57,646 nt of DNA from an uncultured Pelagibacteraceae bacterium (lineage in GTDB: Bacteria > Pseudomonadota > Alphaproteobacteria > Pelagibacterales > Pelagibacteraceae). The stretch spans positions 1-57,646 of the forward strand of contig CACISL010000009.1 of assembly GCA_902589305.1 (NCBI GenBank), written 5' to 3'. The notes below the pieces were generated by a model. It was not told the DNA's origin and ran no database searches. It saw only the letters and a list, made by a program, of their open reading frames with translations. The translations under genes and the position numbers were made by a program. Shown here one piece after another: positions 1 to 10,273 of the stretch (within the stretch, counting starts at the first letter, position 1; every line of letters starts with the position of its first letter).

Positions 1-182
1 TTATGGATATTTTTAATTTTTATCTCTTTTGGCGCAAAAATTTTATCTGGCCACACAACACCAGTCGCTTTTTCTTTTCCAAAAGGGACTTCAACAATAT
101 CACCTGGAGTCAATTTTTCTTTTTTTGTTTCGTATGTAAACGAAAAATTAAATATTTTAGGCAGCAGTACTTGTGCTTTCAT
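1..182 (-). CDS. priA: Primosomal protein N' (PriA helicase), N-terminal fragment
   Basis: This is the first 60 or so codons of a gene that runs off the left edge of the window. Translating the minus strand from the ATG at 182 gives a protein beginning MKAQVLLPKIFNFSFTY and continuing with a PGDIVEVPFGKEKATGVVW stretch. That pattern (two short strands, then a 'P-G-x-x-V-x-V-P-F-G' turn) is typical of the 3'-DNA-binding domain at the start of PriA, the helicase that restarts collapsed replication forks. The helicase motifs lie outside the window. The start is 28 bases downstream of the lpdA stop on the same strand, so it may be the last gene of the suc operon. Identification rests on the N-terminus only. 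Confidence 0.75.
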   Translation of the reverse strand, partial: MKAQVLLPKIFNFSFTYETKKEKLTPGDIVEVPFGKEKATGVVWPDKIFAPKEIKIKNIH

Positions 183-210
183 ATTTAAATAGTAGTTGAA
201 TATTTTTTTT

Positions 211-1611
211 TTAAAAATGAATTGGTCTTTTATCAACAGCTAAAGCTGCTTCTTTAATGGCTTCTGTATGTGTAGGATGTGCATGGCACGTTCTAGCAAT
301 ATCTTCTGAACTTGCTCCAAATTCCATCGCTAAAGCCATTTCTGCAATCATATCTCCACAATGCGGGCCAATTATATGCACGCCTAGTACTCTATCAGTT
401 TCACTATCAGCTAGAATCTTTACAAATCCATCTGTTTCGTTGTTAACTTTCGCCCTCGAATTAGCTAAAAAAGGAAATTTACCAACTTTGTAAGATTTTT
501 TTTCCTCTTTTAGTTGTTCCTCTGTTTTGCCAACCGTGGCTACTTCGGGAGATGTATAGATAACTCCTGGAATTACATCATAGTTTACATGACCTGCTTG
601 ACCTGCCAAAATTTCAGCAACTGCGATCCCTTCCTCCTCTGCTTTGTGAGCTAACATTGGTCCTTTAATAACATCTCCTATCGCATAAATATTTTTAATT
701 GATGTTTGAAGCTTACTATTAACTTCGATTCTACCTTTGCTATCTTTTTTTATTCCGACTTTTGTCAAATTTAATCCTTCTGTGTATGGCTTTCTACCAA
801 CCGAGACCAAAACTTTATCAAATTCTAATGACTCAGCTTTCGACGTTTTTACATCTGTAAAATTTATTAAAATTCCTGTTCCATTAGTCTTAACAGAATT
901 CACTTTTGAACCCATCTTAAACTTTATTCCTTGTTTAGTTAAAATCTTTTTAAATTCGTCAGATATTTCTCTATCCATACCAGGAGTTATATGATCGAGA
1001 TATTCAATTACAGTAACCTCTGAGCCTAATCTTGACCATACCGAACCCATTTCTAAACCTATATAACCTCCGCCAATAACTGCTAATTTCTTTGGCACCT
1101 CATTCAAAGATAATGCTCCAGTTGAAGAAATTATATTTTTTTCATCAATTTCTATGCCTGGTAGAGAGACAACTGCAGACCCTGTGGCTATAACAATATT
1201 TTTTGCTTTATAATTCGTTCTCTTGTTATTTTCATAAACTACAATATCATTTTTAGAAAACAAAACACCTTTGCCTTTGATATATGTAACTTTATTTTTC
1301 TTAAATAAAAACTCTACACCCTTTGTTAGCACTTGAACTGACTTCTTTTTGTTTGACATCATTTTTTCTATATTTAATTTAATACCTTCAATTTCTATTC
1401 CTTGCTTGTTGAAATCTTTTTTTGCTTTATGGAAGTTTTCAGATAAATTAAGTAGACTTTTTGATGGTATGCAACCAACATTCAGGCAAGTCCCGCCTAA
1501 CGTTCCTCTGGATTCTACACAAGCAGTTTTAAGACCTAATTGTGCAGCTCGTATCGCACAAACATAACCTCCAGGTCCTCCGCCAATAACTATTAAATCA
1601 AAATTATCCAT
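211..1611 (-). CDS. lpdA: Dihydrolipoyl dehydrogenase (E3)
   Basis: A 466-residue flavoprotein that reoxidises the dihydrolipoyl arm of 2-oxoacid dehydrogenase complexes and passes electrons to NAD. It starts with a FAD-binding GGGPGGYVCA motif, followed by the redox-active disulfide GGTCLNVGCIPSKS near residues 40-52. A second Rossmann motif (VIGGGYIGLEMGSVW) binds NAD, and the C-terminal HAHPTHTEA carries the catalytic His-Glu pair. Length is normal for the family. It follows sucB with one base between the genes, so it is the E3 of the 2-oxoglutarate dehydrogenase operon and may serve other complexes as well. Confidence 0.96.
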   Translation of the reverse strand: MDNFDLIVIGGGPGGYVCAIRAAQLGLKTACVESRGTLGGTCLNVGCIPSKSLLNLSENFHKAKKDFNKQGIEIEGIKLNIEKMMSNKKKSVQVLTKGVEFLFKKNKVTYIKGKGVLFSKNDIVVYENNKRTNYKAKNIVIATGSAVVSLPGIEIDEKNIISSTGALSLNEVPKKLAVIGGGYIGLEMGSVWSRLGSEVTVIEYLDHITPGMDREISDEFKKILTKQGIKFKMGSKVNSVKTNGTGILINFTDVKTSKAESLEFDKVLVSVGRKPYTEGLNLTKVGIKKDSKGRIEVNSKLQTSIKNIYAIGDVIKGPMLAHKAEEEGIAVAEILAGQAGHVNYDVIPGVIYTSPEVATVGKTEEQLKEEKKSYKVGKFPFLANSRAKVNNETDGFVKILADSETDRVLGVHIIGPHCGDMIAEMALAMEFGASSEDIARTCHAHPTHTEAIKEAALAVDKRPIHF

Positions 1612-1612
1612 A

Positions 1613-2950
1613 TTATATATTTAAAAAAAGTCTCTTTGGCTGTTCAAGAGACTCTTTTACAATTTTCAAAAATGAGACAGCTTCTTTTCCATCAATTATT
1701 CTATGATCATAAGATAGTGCCAAATACATAACCGGTCTAACTTCTACGTTGCCATCTACAGCAATTGGCCTTTGAATAATATTGTGCATACCAAGAACAG
1801 CGGATTGGGGCGGATTTAAAATTGGTGTAGATAACATCGATCCATATATGCCCCCGTTTGTAATGGTAAAAGTACCACCTTGTAAATCTTCAATAGTAAT
1901 TTTTCCGTCTCTAGCTTTTTGCCCTAACTCTCCGATATTTTTTTCAATATCAGCAAATGACATTTCATCAGTTTGTCTTAAAACAGGTACAACTAAACCT
2001 CTGTCGGTTCCTACTGCTATACTTATATTGTAATAATTTTTATAAACTATCTCTTCGTTTTGAATTTCAGCGTTAATTGCTGGATAATTTTTTAAACCTA
2101 TTACACATGCTTTTACAAAAAAAGACATGAAACCTAATTTAACACCATAGTTTTTTTGAAATTCATCTTTGTATTGATTTCTCATTGCTATTACTTCGCT
2201 CATATCTACTTCATTAAATGTTGTAAGCATAGCTGCATTTTCTTGTGCTTCCTTGAGTCTTTTGGCAATAGTTAATCTCAATCTAGTCATCTTTACTCTT
2301 TCTTCTGGTCCATGTTTGACTTTTCTTTCCGATGGAGACGGTTTAGATCCCATTAAACTCATTAGATCTTCTTTTAAAATTATTCCGTTTTTTCCAGTGC
2401 CATCAATTTTATTTATATCTACATTTGCCTCACTTGCTATCTTTCTCGCAGCCGGGGATATTCTAGTTTCTTTCCTTCCGGATTGAATTTTCTTTGTTAC
2501 CACGTTTTCATTGTGGGCTTGATCTAAAATCAATGGTTCTTCTTCTTCCATGGTCTCTTTGTCTAATTTTAAAACTTGATCCTCTTTTTTTTTGAATTTT
2601 TTTGGTGGTGATTTCTTTAACTCATCCTCAAATAATGTTGGTTTATTATTAGAGTCTTTTTTTGGTGGGCTATAAGTCTTAATTTCTTTAGGTGAAGACG
2701 AGGCTTGGTTCATGTTATTACTTATTGTTCCTAGTAGTGAACCTACATTTACTGTTTCGCCCTCTTTTACATCTATGCTTCCAAGAATTCCATTGGACGG
2801 TGCTGGAACTTCCACATTCACTTTATCTGTTTCTAATTCAACGATTGGTTCATCTACAATGACTTTATCGCCTTTGGATTTAAGCCATTTTGAAACCGTA
2901 GCTTCAGTAACTGATTCGCCTAAAGTTGGAACTGTGATTTTTTCTGACAT
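1613..2950 (-). CDS. sucB: Dihydrolipoyllysine succinyltransferase, E2 of 2-oxoglutarate dehydrogenase
   Basis: A 445-residue E2 core protein that moves the succinyl group from E1 to CoA. The order of domains is clear: one lipoyl domain (residues 1-77, lipoyl lysine K43 in [11 protein letters not shown]), a charged, proline-rich flexible linker, a peripheral-subunit-binding domain at about 163-197 ([13 protein letters not shown]...), and the acyltransferase domain ending in the catalytic [11 protein letters not shown] motif (H416, D420). The ATG overlaps the sucA stop by one base (TAATG), suggesting translational coupling. The linker is long and rich in Lys and Ser, which fits the low-GC codon bias here. 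Confidence 0.96.
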   Translation of the reverse strand: MSEKITVPTLGESVTEATVSKWLKSKGDKVIVDEPIVELETDKVNVEVPAPSNGILGSIDVKEGETVNVGSLLGTISNNMNQASSSPKEIKTYSPPKKDSNNKPTLFEDELKKSPPKKFKKKEDQVLKLDKETMEEEEPLILDQAHNENVVTKKIQSGRKETRISPAARKIASEANVDINKIDGTGKNGIILKEDLMSLMGSKPSPSERKVKHGPEERVKMTRLRLTIAKRLKEAQENAAMLTTFNEVDMSEVIAMRNQYKDEFQKNYGVKLGFMSFFVKACVIGLKNYPAINAEIQNEEIVYKNYYNISIAVGTDRGLVVPVLRQTDEMSFADIEKNIGELGQKARDGKITIEDLQGGTFTITNGGIYGSMLSTPILNPPQSAVLGMHNIIQRPIAVDGNVEVRPVMYLALSYDHRIIDGKEAVSFLKIVKESLEQPKRLFLNI

Positions 2951-5838
2951 TAATCTTTAAGTATCTTTTCTAATATTTCTTTTTGTTGTGCAAGATGTTT
3001 ATTTGCATTTCCAGTCGCAGTAGACGAAGAGGCCTTTCTTCCCACATATTTTACACTAATATCTTTAAAATTTATCATTTCTAAAGTCCTATCGATATAG
3101 TTTCTCATTGAATTCCATGCCCCCATATTTTTTGGTTCCTCTTGGCACCAAATAAATTCTGCTTTAACATACTTTTTCAATAAATTAGCTAACGTTTTTG
3201 CCGGAAAAGGATATAATTGTTCAAGTCTTATAAAAACTATATCTTTTCTTTTTACTTTTTCTCTTGCTTCTAATAAATCATAATAAATTTTTCCTGAACA
3301 AATTACGACTCTATTGATTTTTTTATCCTTATCTAATGATATTAAATTCTTTTTTTTGTCATAAGCATCGTCCTCTAGAACTCTATGAAAGGTACTTTTG
3401 GAGGTGAATTCATTAATATTTGAAATGCATCTTTTATGTCGTAATAAGGATTTTGGTGTCATTATTATTAGAGGTTTTCTAAATTCTCTGTGCATTTGCC
3501 TTCTTAAAACGTGAAAATAGTTCGATGGCGTTGTGCAGTTTACAACTTGTATGTTTTCACCGGCACAAAGTTGAAGAAATCTCTCTAATCTTGCAGAAGA
3601 ATGTTCAGGCCCCTGTCCTTCGTATCCATGAGGAAGCAACATAACAAGTCCACTTGCTCTTCCCCACTTCGCTTCAGATGAAGTAATAAATTGATCTATG
3701 ATTACTTGCCCACCGTTAGCAAAGTCTCCAAATTGTGCTTCCCACAAAACTAAAGTTTCGGGTTCGGATAAAGAATAACCGAATTCAAAACCTAATACAG
3801 CAAGTTCTGATAGCAAGCTGTCTATAACTTCAAATTTCTTCTGACCACTTTCAATATTATTAACAGGTATATATCTATCATGATTTTGCTGATTTCTTAA
3901 AATTGCATGTCTTTGGCTAAAAGTTCCTCTTCCTGAATCTTGGCCAGACAATCTAACTGAAAATCCCTCAGTTAATAAAGTACCTATTGCTAAACTTTCA
4001 GCAGATGACCAATCAAGTACACCTGATATAAGCATTTGATTTCTTAGTTCAAATACCCTTTTAAGCGTTTTATGCGCATTAAAATCTTTAGGAATACTGA
4101 AGATTTTTTTTCCTACTTTTATCAATTTTTCTTTTCCAACTCCACTTACTCCTCTCTTATCCTTACCAAGACCCGGTTTAAATCTTGACCAGGCTCCGTC
4201 AAACCATTTGAGTTCTGATTTGTAGTTTTTTGATGTCTCGAACTCTTTTTCTAAAAATTTTTTAAATTCAATTTTTTCTTTTTGTAGTTTTTCATTGGTT
4301 GTTAAACTTTCGTTAGAAAGTTTTTTTCCATATAATGTTAAAGTTGTGGGATGATCTTTTATTTTTTTATACATTATTGGCTGAGTAAATGAGGGTTCGT
4401 CACCTTCGTTATGACCAAATCTTCTATAACAAACCATATCAATTACCACGTCTCGATTAAATTTCTGCCTATATTCTGTGGCGATCTTAGCACAATGAAC
4501 TACCGCCTCGGGGTCGTCCCCATTAACATGAAAAATAGGTGCTTGAGCGGTTTTTGCTACATCTGAAGGATAAGGAGATGAACGTGCAAATCTTGGGGCA
4601 GTAGTAAAACCTATTTGATTGTTAACTATTATATGAATAGTACCACCGATATTATGTCCAGGTAGACCTGACATGGCAAAACATTCTGCAACTATTCCTT
4701 GTCCAGCAAAAGCAGCATCACCATGCATTAAAACTGGAATAACTTTTCTTCTTTCTTTGTCTTTGTGAAAAAACTGTTTAGCTCTCACTTGGCCCAAAAC
4801 AACAGGATTAACAGCTTCTAAATGTGATGGATTGTCTGTCAAACTTATGTGAACAGAGTTTCGATCAAATTCTCTATTAGATGAAGCGCCAAGATGATAT
4901 TTTACATCACCTTCAAAGTCTTTACTTGCATTTACAGTTTTTCCAAAAAATTCACTGAAAATTGCTCTAAAAGGTTTGCCCATTACATTAGCAAGAACAT
5001 TTAATCTACCTCTGTGAGGCATGCCGATTTTTATTTCTTTTGCACCAAGACTTCCTCCTCTCTTAATTATCTGTTCTAAGGCAGGTATTAAAGCCTCGCC
5101 ACCATCGAGACCAAATCTTTTTGTTCCTACAAACTTTATGTGCAAGTATTTTTCGAATCCTTCGGCTTGAACAATTTTATTTAAAATTGCTTTTTTTCCA
5201 TTTTCAGTAAACCTTATATCTTTCTCAGGTCCTTCAATTCGATTTCTTATCCAAGCTTTTTCATCAGGATCGCCCATATGCATAAATTCGTAACCTATTG
5301 TCGAACAGTAAGTTCTTTTGAGAATTTCAAGAATTTTCTCAAGATTTGCATATTGAAGTCCTAATACCCCATCTAAAAATATTTTTCTTTTATAATCTTT
5401 TTTAGTAAAACCATAAGTTTCTGGTTTAAGTTCAGGGTGCTCTTGTTTTTTTTGTATAGAAAGTGGATCCAGGTTTGCAATTAGATGGCCTCTTATTCTG
5501 TAAGCTCTTATTAGCATTATTGCTCTAACAGAGTCTTTGGAAGCTTCTTTAATAGAATATAAGTTACTACTACTAGAATGATCCTCATGATTTTGATCGT
5601 AATTTAGTTGTGAAATAATTTTATTTATCTTTTTTTCTGGTGACCAGCTAGGTCCATTCAAATCGTTTAAGACTAGCTTTTCATTTTCACTTAGGCCATC
5701 AAAAAATTTTCGCCAACCTATAGGTAAAGAATTTGGATCAGTCAAATAATCTGAGTAAAACTCATTTATAAATTCAAAATTTATGGCTGATAAAAAAGAG
5801 GTTTTTTTTAAAGTTATGTTGTTATCTGAAGAGGACAT
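2950..5838 (-). CDS. sucA: 2-oxoglutarate dehydrogenase E1
   Basis: A 962-residue thiamine-diphosphate enzyme that decarboxylates 2-oxoglutarate and transfers the succinyl group to the SucB lipoyl arm. Recognisable family blocks include the N-terminal [13 protein letters not shown] segment that contacts E2, [25 protein letters not shown], the ThDP/Mg region [13 protein letters not shown] with NNQIGFTT, and [20 protein letters not shown] toward the C-terminus. The length matches full E1o. It is first in a sucA-sucB-lpdA run, 32 bases after the start of that run's neighbour sucD, so all of these genes may share one transcript from the promoter before sucC. Confidence 0.97.
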   Translation of the reverse strand: MSSSDNNITLKKTSFLSAINFEFINEFYSDYLTDPNSLPIGWRKFFDGLSENEKLVLNDLNGPSWSPEKKINKIISQLNYDQNHEDHSSSSNLYSIKEASKDSVRAIMLIRAYRIRGHLIANLDPLSIQKKQEHPELKPETYGFTKKDYKRKIFLDGVLGLQYANLEKILEILKRTYCSTIGYEFMHMGDPDEKAWIRNRIEGPEKDIRFTENGKKAILNKIVQAEGFEKYLHIKFVGTKRFGLDGGEALIPALEQIIKRGGSLGAKEIKIGMPHRGRLNVLANVMGKPFRAIFSEFFGKTVNASKDFEGDVKYHLGASSNREFDRNSVHISLTDNPSHLEAVNPVVLGQVRAKQFFHKDKERRKVIPVLMHGDAAFAGQGIVAECFAMSGLPGHNIGGTIHIIVNNQIGFTTAPRFARSSPYPSDVAKTAQAPIFHVNGDDPEAVVHCAKIATEYRQKFNRDVVIDMVCYRRFGHNEGDEPSFTQPIMYKKIKDHPTTLTLYGKKLSNESLTTNEKLQKEKIEFKKFLEKEFETSKNYKSELKWFDGAWSRFKPGLGKDKRGVSGVGKEKLIKVGKKIFSIPKDFNAHKTLKRVFELRNQMLISGVLDWSSAESLAIGTLLTEGFSVRLSGQDSGRGTFSQRHAILRNQQNHDRYIPVNNIESGQKKFEVIDSLLSELAVLGFEFGYSLSEPETLVLWEAQFGDFANGGQVIIDQFITSSEAKWGRASGLVMLLPHGYEGQGPEHSSARLERFLQLCAGENIQVVNCTTPSNYFHVLRRQMHREFRKPLIIMTPKSLLRHKRCISNINEFTSKSTFHRVLEDDAYDKKKNLISLDKDKKINRVVICSGKIYYDLLEAREKVKRKDIVFIRLEQLYPFPAKTLANLLKKYVKAEFIWCQEEPKNMGAWNSMRNYIDRTLEMINFKDISVKYVGRKASSSTATGNANKHLAQQKEILEKILKD

Positions 5839-5870
5839 AAGTATTTCATTTTAACATATATAAATAAAAA

Positions 5871-6746
5871 TCAACTATTTAGTTTTTCTAATAGCGTTTT
5901 TCCAATATCAGCAGGAGATTTTGATATGGTTATTCCGGCTGATTTCATTGTTTCAATTTTATCTTGAGCTCCGCCTTTGCCTCCAGAAATAATTGCACCT
6001 GCATGACCCATTCTTCTACCTGGAGGAGCTGTTAATCCAGCAATAAAGCCTACAGTCGGCTTTTTAATTTTTTCTTTTTTTAGAAACTCAGCAGCTTCCT
6101 CCTCAGCTGAACCACCAATTTCACCTATCATCACAATAGATTTTGTTTCTTCATCCTTTAAAAAAAGTTCTAAGCAATCTATAAAGTTTGTTCCATTAAT
6201 TGGATCTCCGCCTATACCAATACATGTTGATTGACCCATGTTATTTGCTGAAGTTTGTGCTACCGCCTCATATGTAAGCGTGCCTGACCTGGAAACAATT
6301 CCTACTGAACCTTTTTTGTGAATACTACCTGGCATAATACCTATTTTACATTCATCTGGAGTAATTATTCCTGGACAATTTGGCCCGATTAATCTTGAAT
6401 CGCTTCCTTCTAATAACTTTTTAACTTTTATCATGTCCAAAATTGGTATGCCCTCTGTAATACATACAATTAACTTAATTTTAGCATCAATGGCTTCAAT
6501 GATTGCGTCTCCTGCAAATTTTGGTGGAACATAAATCATTGTAGCATCTGCTGATGTTTTGTCCTTAGCTTCTTGAACAGTATTATAAACTGGCAGATTT
6601 AGATGTTTTTGTCCTCCTTTTTTTGGAGTTACACCACCAACTAAATTGGTTCCATATTTTAAAGCTTGTTCTGAGTGGAAAGTTCCATGCGTTCCAGTGA
6701 ATCCTTGACATATAACTTTTGTTTTTTTGTTTACTAAAACTGACAT
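5871..6746 (-). CDS. sucD: Succinyl-CoA synthetase alpha subunit
   Basis: A 291-residue subunit that binds CoA and carries the phosphohistidine intermediate. The CoA-binding N-terminus has [19 protein letters not shown], the mid part has [17 protein letters not shown], and the active histidine is in [18 protein letters not shown] near residue 248. It lies one base after sucC and directly upstream of sucA. Length and motifs are complete. Confidence 0.97.
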   Translation of the reverse strand: MSVLVNKKTKVICQGFTGTHGTFHSEQALKYGTNLVGGVTPKKGGQKHLNLPVYNTVQEAKDKTSADATMIYVPPKFAGDAIIEAIDAKIKLIVCITEGIPILDMIKVKKLLEGSDSRLIGPNCPGIITPDECKIGIMPGSIHKKGSVGIVSRSGTLTYEAVAQTSANNMGQSTCIGIGGDPINGTNFIDCLELFLKDEETKSIVMIGEIGGSAEEEAAEFLKKEKIKKPTVGFIAGLTAPPGRRMGHAGAIISGGKGGAQDKIETMKSAGITISKSPADIGKTLLEKLNS

Positions 6747-6747
6747 T

Positions 6748-7911
6748 TCATTTTATTGCATTGACAATTTTTTCAGCAGCATCATTTAAATCTATTGCAG
6801 ACAAAATTTTTAAATTAGATTTTTTAAGTATTTCTTTTCCTTCCTCAAAATTTGTACCTGCAAGTCTTACAACAAGTGGAACTGACAGATTTACTTGTTT
6901 TGCTGCCTCAACAACACCCTGAGCAAGTACATCACATCTCATAATTCCTCCAAAGATGTTTATTAAAATTCCTTTAACGTTTTTATCCGCTAAAATTAAT
7001 TTAAATGCCGCTGTTACTTTTTCTTTCGAAGCTCCTCCACCAACATCTAAAAAATTAGCTGGCTCTTCTCCATACAATTTAATTATATCCATTGTTGCCA
7101 TTGCTAAACCTGCTCCATTAACCATACATCCGATTGAACCATTTAATTTGATATATGCTAAATCATATTTACTTGCTTCAATTTCTGCAGATTCCTCCTC
7201 ATTTAAATCTCTTAGTTTCAAAATTTCAGGTCTTCTAAAAATTGCGTTGTCATCAAAATTCATTTTTGCATCCAAGCAGATAAGATTATTTTCTTTTGAT
7301 AAAATTAACGGATTTATCTCAATTAGACTTGCATCTTTTTCTATCATTATCTTATAGAGGATTCTAATTAAACTTTTACCATCTTGTAATTGTTTTCCCT
7401 TAAAATTAAAAATTGATATTATTTCTAATACTTCTTCTTCAGACGGACCTTCTTTTTTAAATTCTATTTTTTTTGTAATTATTTTTTTTGGTGTTTCTGC
7501 CGCAACTTTTTCTATATCCATGCCGCCTTCAGTGCTGCTAATAAATGCAATCTTAGATGTTTCTCTATCAATCAAACAGGAAAGATAAAATTCTTTACTT
7601 ATTGAGGAAGCTTCTTCAATATATAATCTTTTAATTTTCTTTCCCTCAGGTCCAGTTTGATGAGTAATTAAGTTCTTGCCCATCATTTTTTTTGCTTCTG
7701 TTAATAACTCTTCTAATGTTTTAGTCAATTTGACTCCTCCAGCTTTTCCCCTGCCACCAGCATGAATTTGAGCTTTTAGAACATATTCTTTATCTTTTAA
7801 TTTTGATATTTTTTTATCTATTTCTTCTGACGATTTTATAACAATACCTTTAGAGACAGGAGCACCGAATTCTCTTAAAATTTCTTTAGCTTGATGTTCG
7901 TGAATGTTCAT
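6748..7911 (-). CDS. sucC: Succinyl-CoA synthetase beta subunit
   Basis: A 387-residue ATP-grasp protein that pairs with SucD to make ATP or GTP from succinyl-CoA. The N-terminal [19 protein letters not shown], the nucleotide-binding [16 protein letters not shown] and the C-terminal [18 protein letters not shown] segments are diagnostic. It is the first gene of the suc operon here. Its 5' side faces a plus-strand methyltransferase across 97 bases, so the suc operon must be read from a promoter in that gap instead of from mdh. Confidence 0.97.
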   Translation of the reverse strand: MNIHEHQAKEILREFGAPVSKGIVIKSSEEIDKKISKLKDKEYVLKAQIHAGGRGKAGGVKLTKTLEELLTEAKKMMGKNLITHQTGPEGKKIKRLYIEEASSISKEFYLSCLIDRETSKIAFISSTEGGMDIEKVAAETPKKIITKKIEFKKEGPSEEEVLEIISIFNFKGKQLQDGKSLIRILYKIMIEKDASLIEINPLILSKENNLICLDAKMNFDDNAIFRRPEILKLRDLNEEESAEIEASKYDLAYIKLNGSIGCMVNGAGLAMATMDIIKLYGEEPANFLDVGGGASKEKVTAAFKLILADKNVKGILINIFGGIMRCDVLAQGVVEAAKQVNLSVPLVVRLAGTNFEEGKEILKKSNLKILSAIDLNDAAEKIVNAIK

Positions 7912-8008
7912 AATTTAATGAAATATAAAATCCATTAATATTAGTTTTTTAATTAAAATCAATTAATTAAACTTTGAATCTGTAAATATTAATATATTAA
8001 TTAAAAAT

Positions 8009-8611
8009 ATGATATTTCAATATAAATATGAACTAAAATTAAGCCAACTTCTAAAATTTATTAACTTTAAAAAATTAAATATTCTAGATTTTGGATGTGG
8101 AATCGGTAATTGGAGCGCAAAAGATATCAAATCTCAGATTGTTGAAAAAATTACTTTGTACGATAAAAATAAGAAATTAATAAAAAATCTTAAAAAAAAA
8201 TATAGTAATAAAAAAGTAAATATAAATTTTAATTATAAAAACTTGAAAAAAAAAAATAATTTCAACTTAATTCTATTCTCATCTGTGATTCAGTACTTTG
8301 CATTTGCTCAATTAAAAAAAATTATTCATGATTTTTCAAAAAATAAAAAAAAAAATTTAGTAATAATTATTACCGATATACCTTTTGTACCAAGATTGAT
8401 TGAATTTATATTACTGCCTTTTTTTAATATAAGGAGATTTATATTTGTTTTACCCTTAATCTTTTCAAGAGAATATAAGAAAATAAATTTTTTTTCATAT
8501 AAAAAAGTGCATTTTAAAAATTTCGAAGATAAGTTTAATATTAAATATATCTATAATTTACATGATCTAAAATTCTTAAGGTATTCATTAGTAATGACCT
8601 TAAAAAAATAA
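8009..8611 (+). CDS. Putative class I SAM-dependent methyltransferase
   Basis: A 200-residue protein with a SAM-binding motif I (NILDFGCGIGNW, about residues 26-37) followed by an acidic strand end (TLYDKNKK) and a motif-IV-like NLILFSSVIQYF. This is the Rossmann methyltransferase layout. The C-terminal half is hydrophobic (FILLPFFNIRRFIFVLPLIF), suggesting membrane association. The substrate is unknown. Coding sequence is extremely A-rich and lysine-rich, more so than the suc genes next door. It ends exactly where the oppositely oriented membrane protein ends. It is the first gene of an accessory block between sucC and mdh. Confidence 0.65.
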   Translation: MIFQYKYELKLSQLLKFINFKKLNILDFGCGIGNWSAKDIKSQIVEKITLYDKNKKLIKNLKKKYSNKKVNINFNYKNLKKKNNFNLILFSSVIQYFAFAQLKKIIHDFSKNKKKNLVIIITDIPFVPRLIEFILLPFFNIRRFIFVLPLIFSREYKKINFFSYKKVHFKNFEDKFNIKYIYNLHDLKFLRYSLVMTLKK

Positions 8612-10186
8612 TTAATTACAATTTTCTAATTTATAAATTGTTGTTATTTTGTTTATCTCCTGTCTTTCATAACAGATATCTTCCAAATAAATTTTAAAAT
8701 TTTCAAACTTTGGTTCCCCTATTGTGTAAACTACGTTAATTTCATTTTTTTTTAAAAGGTTTCTAATATGACTTTTATAAAATTTGTAGTATTTGTGGTT
8801 ATCGAGAGGATAACTATTGTTATCATGTGTATACCATCTATTTGGAATATTTAAGTTTTTTTCAGTTAAAAAAGAAAAAAATTGATATTCTGTTAATACC
8901 ATTATCTCTCTTTCGTCATTTAAAATATTATTCAAAGCTTGTTTTATAAAGTCAATTTCTTGATTTGCATTTTTAGAATAAAAAGGTGTTATCCATTTTA
9001 AACCTTTGAATTTTTCATGTAAATTACTAGCATCTACTGCATATTCTAAATTTGTATTTTGTAGATCCATAAATTTTCTTTTCTCATTATAAACTTGGTG
9101 ATACTTCACTACTGAAAAAGTCATTAATATAAAAATTGATATTCTAAATAATTTTTTGCCATATTTTCTTTTTTTAAAATAGATATGAGTAAATGCTGCA
9201 ATAAAAGGAATGTAAGAAAAAATATAAGTTTGATTAGAAGTAATTAATTGATTAAAAATTAAAAGTATTCCAATAAAAATTAGGCATAAATTTATACTAA
9301 GATCATCAAAAGAAATTTTTTTTTTAAAAAAATCAATTACAGAAACAAATAATAAAATGAATATAAAAAAATTAATAAATTTGAAATGCCCTATTACATT
9401 TCTAAAAGTAAATCTTTCAGATAGTGAAATATGTGCCATCTCATCTCCAGATAATCTAATATCTCCCATTGAAAGAGGAAATAAAAAATATTGTTGAAAA
9501 AAATTTTCAAATGGAATTTTAAATATATTTATAAAACCAAGGAAAAAAATTATTATTGTGAGCGATCCACCTAAAAAAGAAACTATATATTCCCTGTTCT
9601 CTTTCTTAAAAAAATAAATACTTAACATTATTACTATTACAAAATTTACAAAAGTTGATGGGTTTTGCATGCTAAAAAAAGCTAAGCTCATTGTTATTGG
9701 AAGAAAGAAAAAATATTTTTTAGATCTTAGTAAAATTCCATTAAAAAAAAGTAGAACAGATAAAAGGGAAAAAACGTAAGAATGAATATACGCAAATGGT
9801 GTACCTGAAATTGTATAGCACAAAGTTCCAAGACCTATGGTGTAAAAGAAACTTAAAAGTTTATCTAATTTAAAATTTACCAGCGTTATAAAAAAGATTA
9901 GGCTTATCAATGAGTTAATAAAAGAACTATGAATAACATAACTGGACCATTTTAAACCAAATATTTTAAAAAAAAATGATTGTAAGTAATCTACTAATGG
10001 GCCGGTAGTAACCCATATATCTTTAAATGGATGTCTGTCTAACAAAATATTATAAGCGGTGTCAAAAAAAGCAAATGTATCAATTGGAAATACACCTAAA
10101 TTAGCGTAATGATAATTAAATAAAAATGAAAATATTATTATTATGATTAAGTATATTAATTTATTATTTAAAATCTTTTTGTCCAT
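8612..10186 (-). CDS. Polytopic membrane protein, GT-C glycosyltransferase-like
   Basis: A 524-residue protein with about ten hydrophobic segments in residues 1-350 and a soluble C-terminal part of about 130 residues. After the first membrane segment comes an acidic loop (GVFPIDTFAFFDTAYNILL), followed by HPFKDIWVTTGPL. An Asp-bearing first loop followed by many membrane helices is the layout of GT-C enzymes (PMT/ArnT/GT39-like) that take sugars from polyprenyl-phosphate donors. I see no decisive family signature, so this is a fold-level suggestion. It is divergent from the aminotransferase operon at 10274 and convergent with the methyltransferase at 8009. Confidence 0.5.
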   Translation of the reverse strand: MDKKILNNKLIYLIIIIIFSFLFNYHYANLGVFPIDTFAFFDTAYNILLDRHPFKDIWVTTGPLVDYLQSFFFKIFGLKWSSYVIHSSFINSLISLIFFITLVNFKLDKLLSFFYTIGLGTLCYTISGTPFAYIHSYVFSLLSVLLFFNGILLRSKKYFFFLPITMSLAFFSMQNPSTFVNFVIVIMLSIYFFKKENREYIVSFLGGSLTIIIFFLGFINIFKIPFENFFQQYFLFPLSMGDIRLSGDEMAHISLSERFTFRNVIGHFKFINFFIFILLFVSVIDFFKKKISFDDLSINLCLIFIGILLIFNQLITSNQTYIFSYIPFIAAFTHIYFKKRKYGKKLFRISIFILMTFSVVKYHQVYNEKRKFMDLQNTNLEYAVDASNLHEKFKGLKWITPFYSKNANQEIDFIKQALNNILNDEREIMVLTEYQFFSFLTEKNLNIPNRWYTHDNNSYPLDNHKYYKFYKSHIRNLLKKNEINVVYTIGEPKFENFKIYLEDICYERQEINKITTIYKLENCN

Positions 10187-10190
10187 AGAC

Positions 10191-10208
10191 GATTATTAGC
10201 TTATAATC
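10191..10208. promoter_or_regulatory. Imperfect palindrome with TATAAT in a divergent promoter region
   Basis: The 18-base sequence GATTATTAGCTTATAATC is a near-perfect dyad (two mismatched positions). It lies in the 87-base gap between two divergent genes, four bases upstream of the minus-strand start. Its right half contains TATAAT (10202-10207), a possible -10 box for the plus-strand operon. In such AT-rich DNA this could occur by chance. Confidence 0.25.
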
Positions 10209-10273
10209 ATTATGTTGTTAATTGATTTTATTGGTTTTTATCTTGATTATGATTTTAGTGCCATAGAATAAAA

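Noticed and set aside
6956-7357. A 133-residue plus-strand reading frame inside sucC.
   Set aside because: It lies wholly antisense to an intact sucC, shows no family motif and has no independent start signal.
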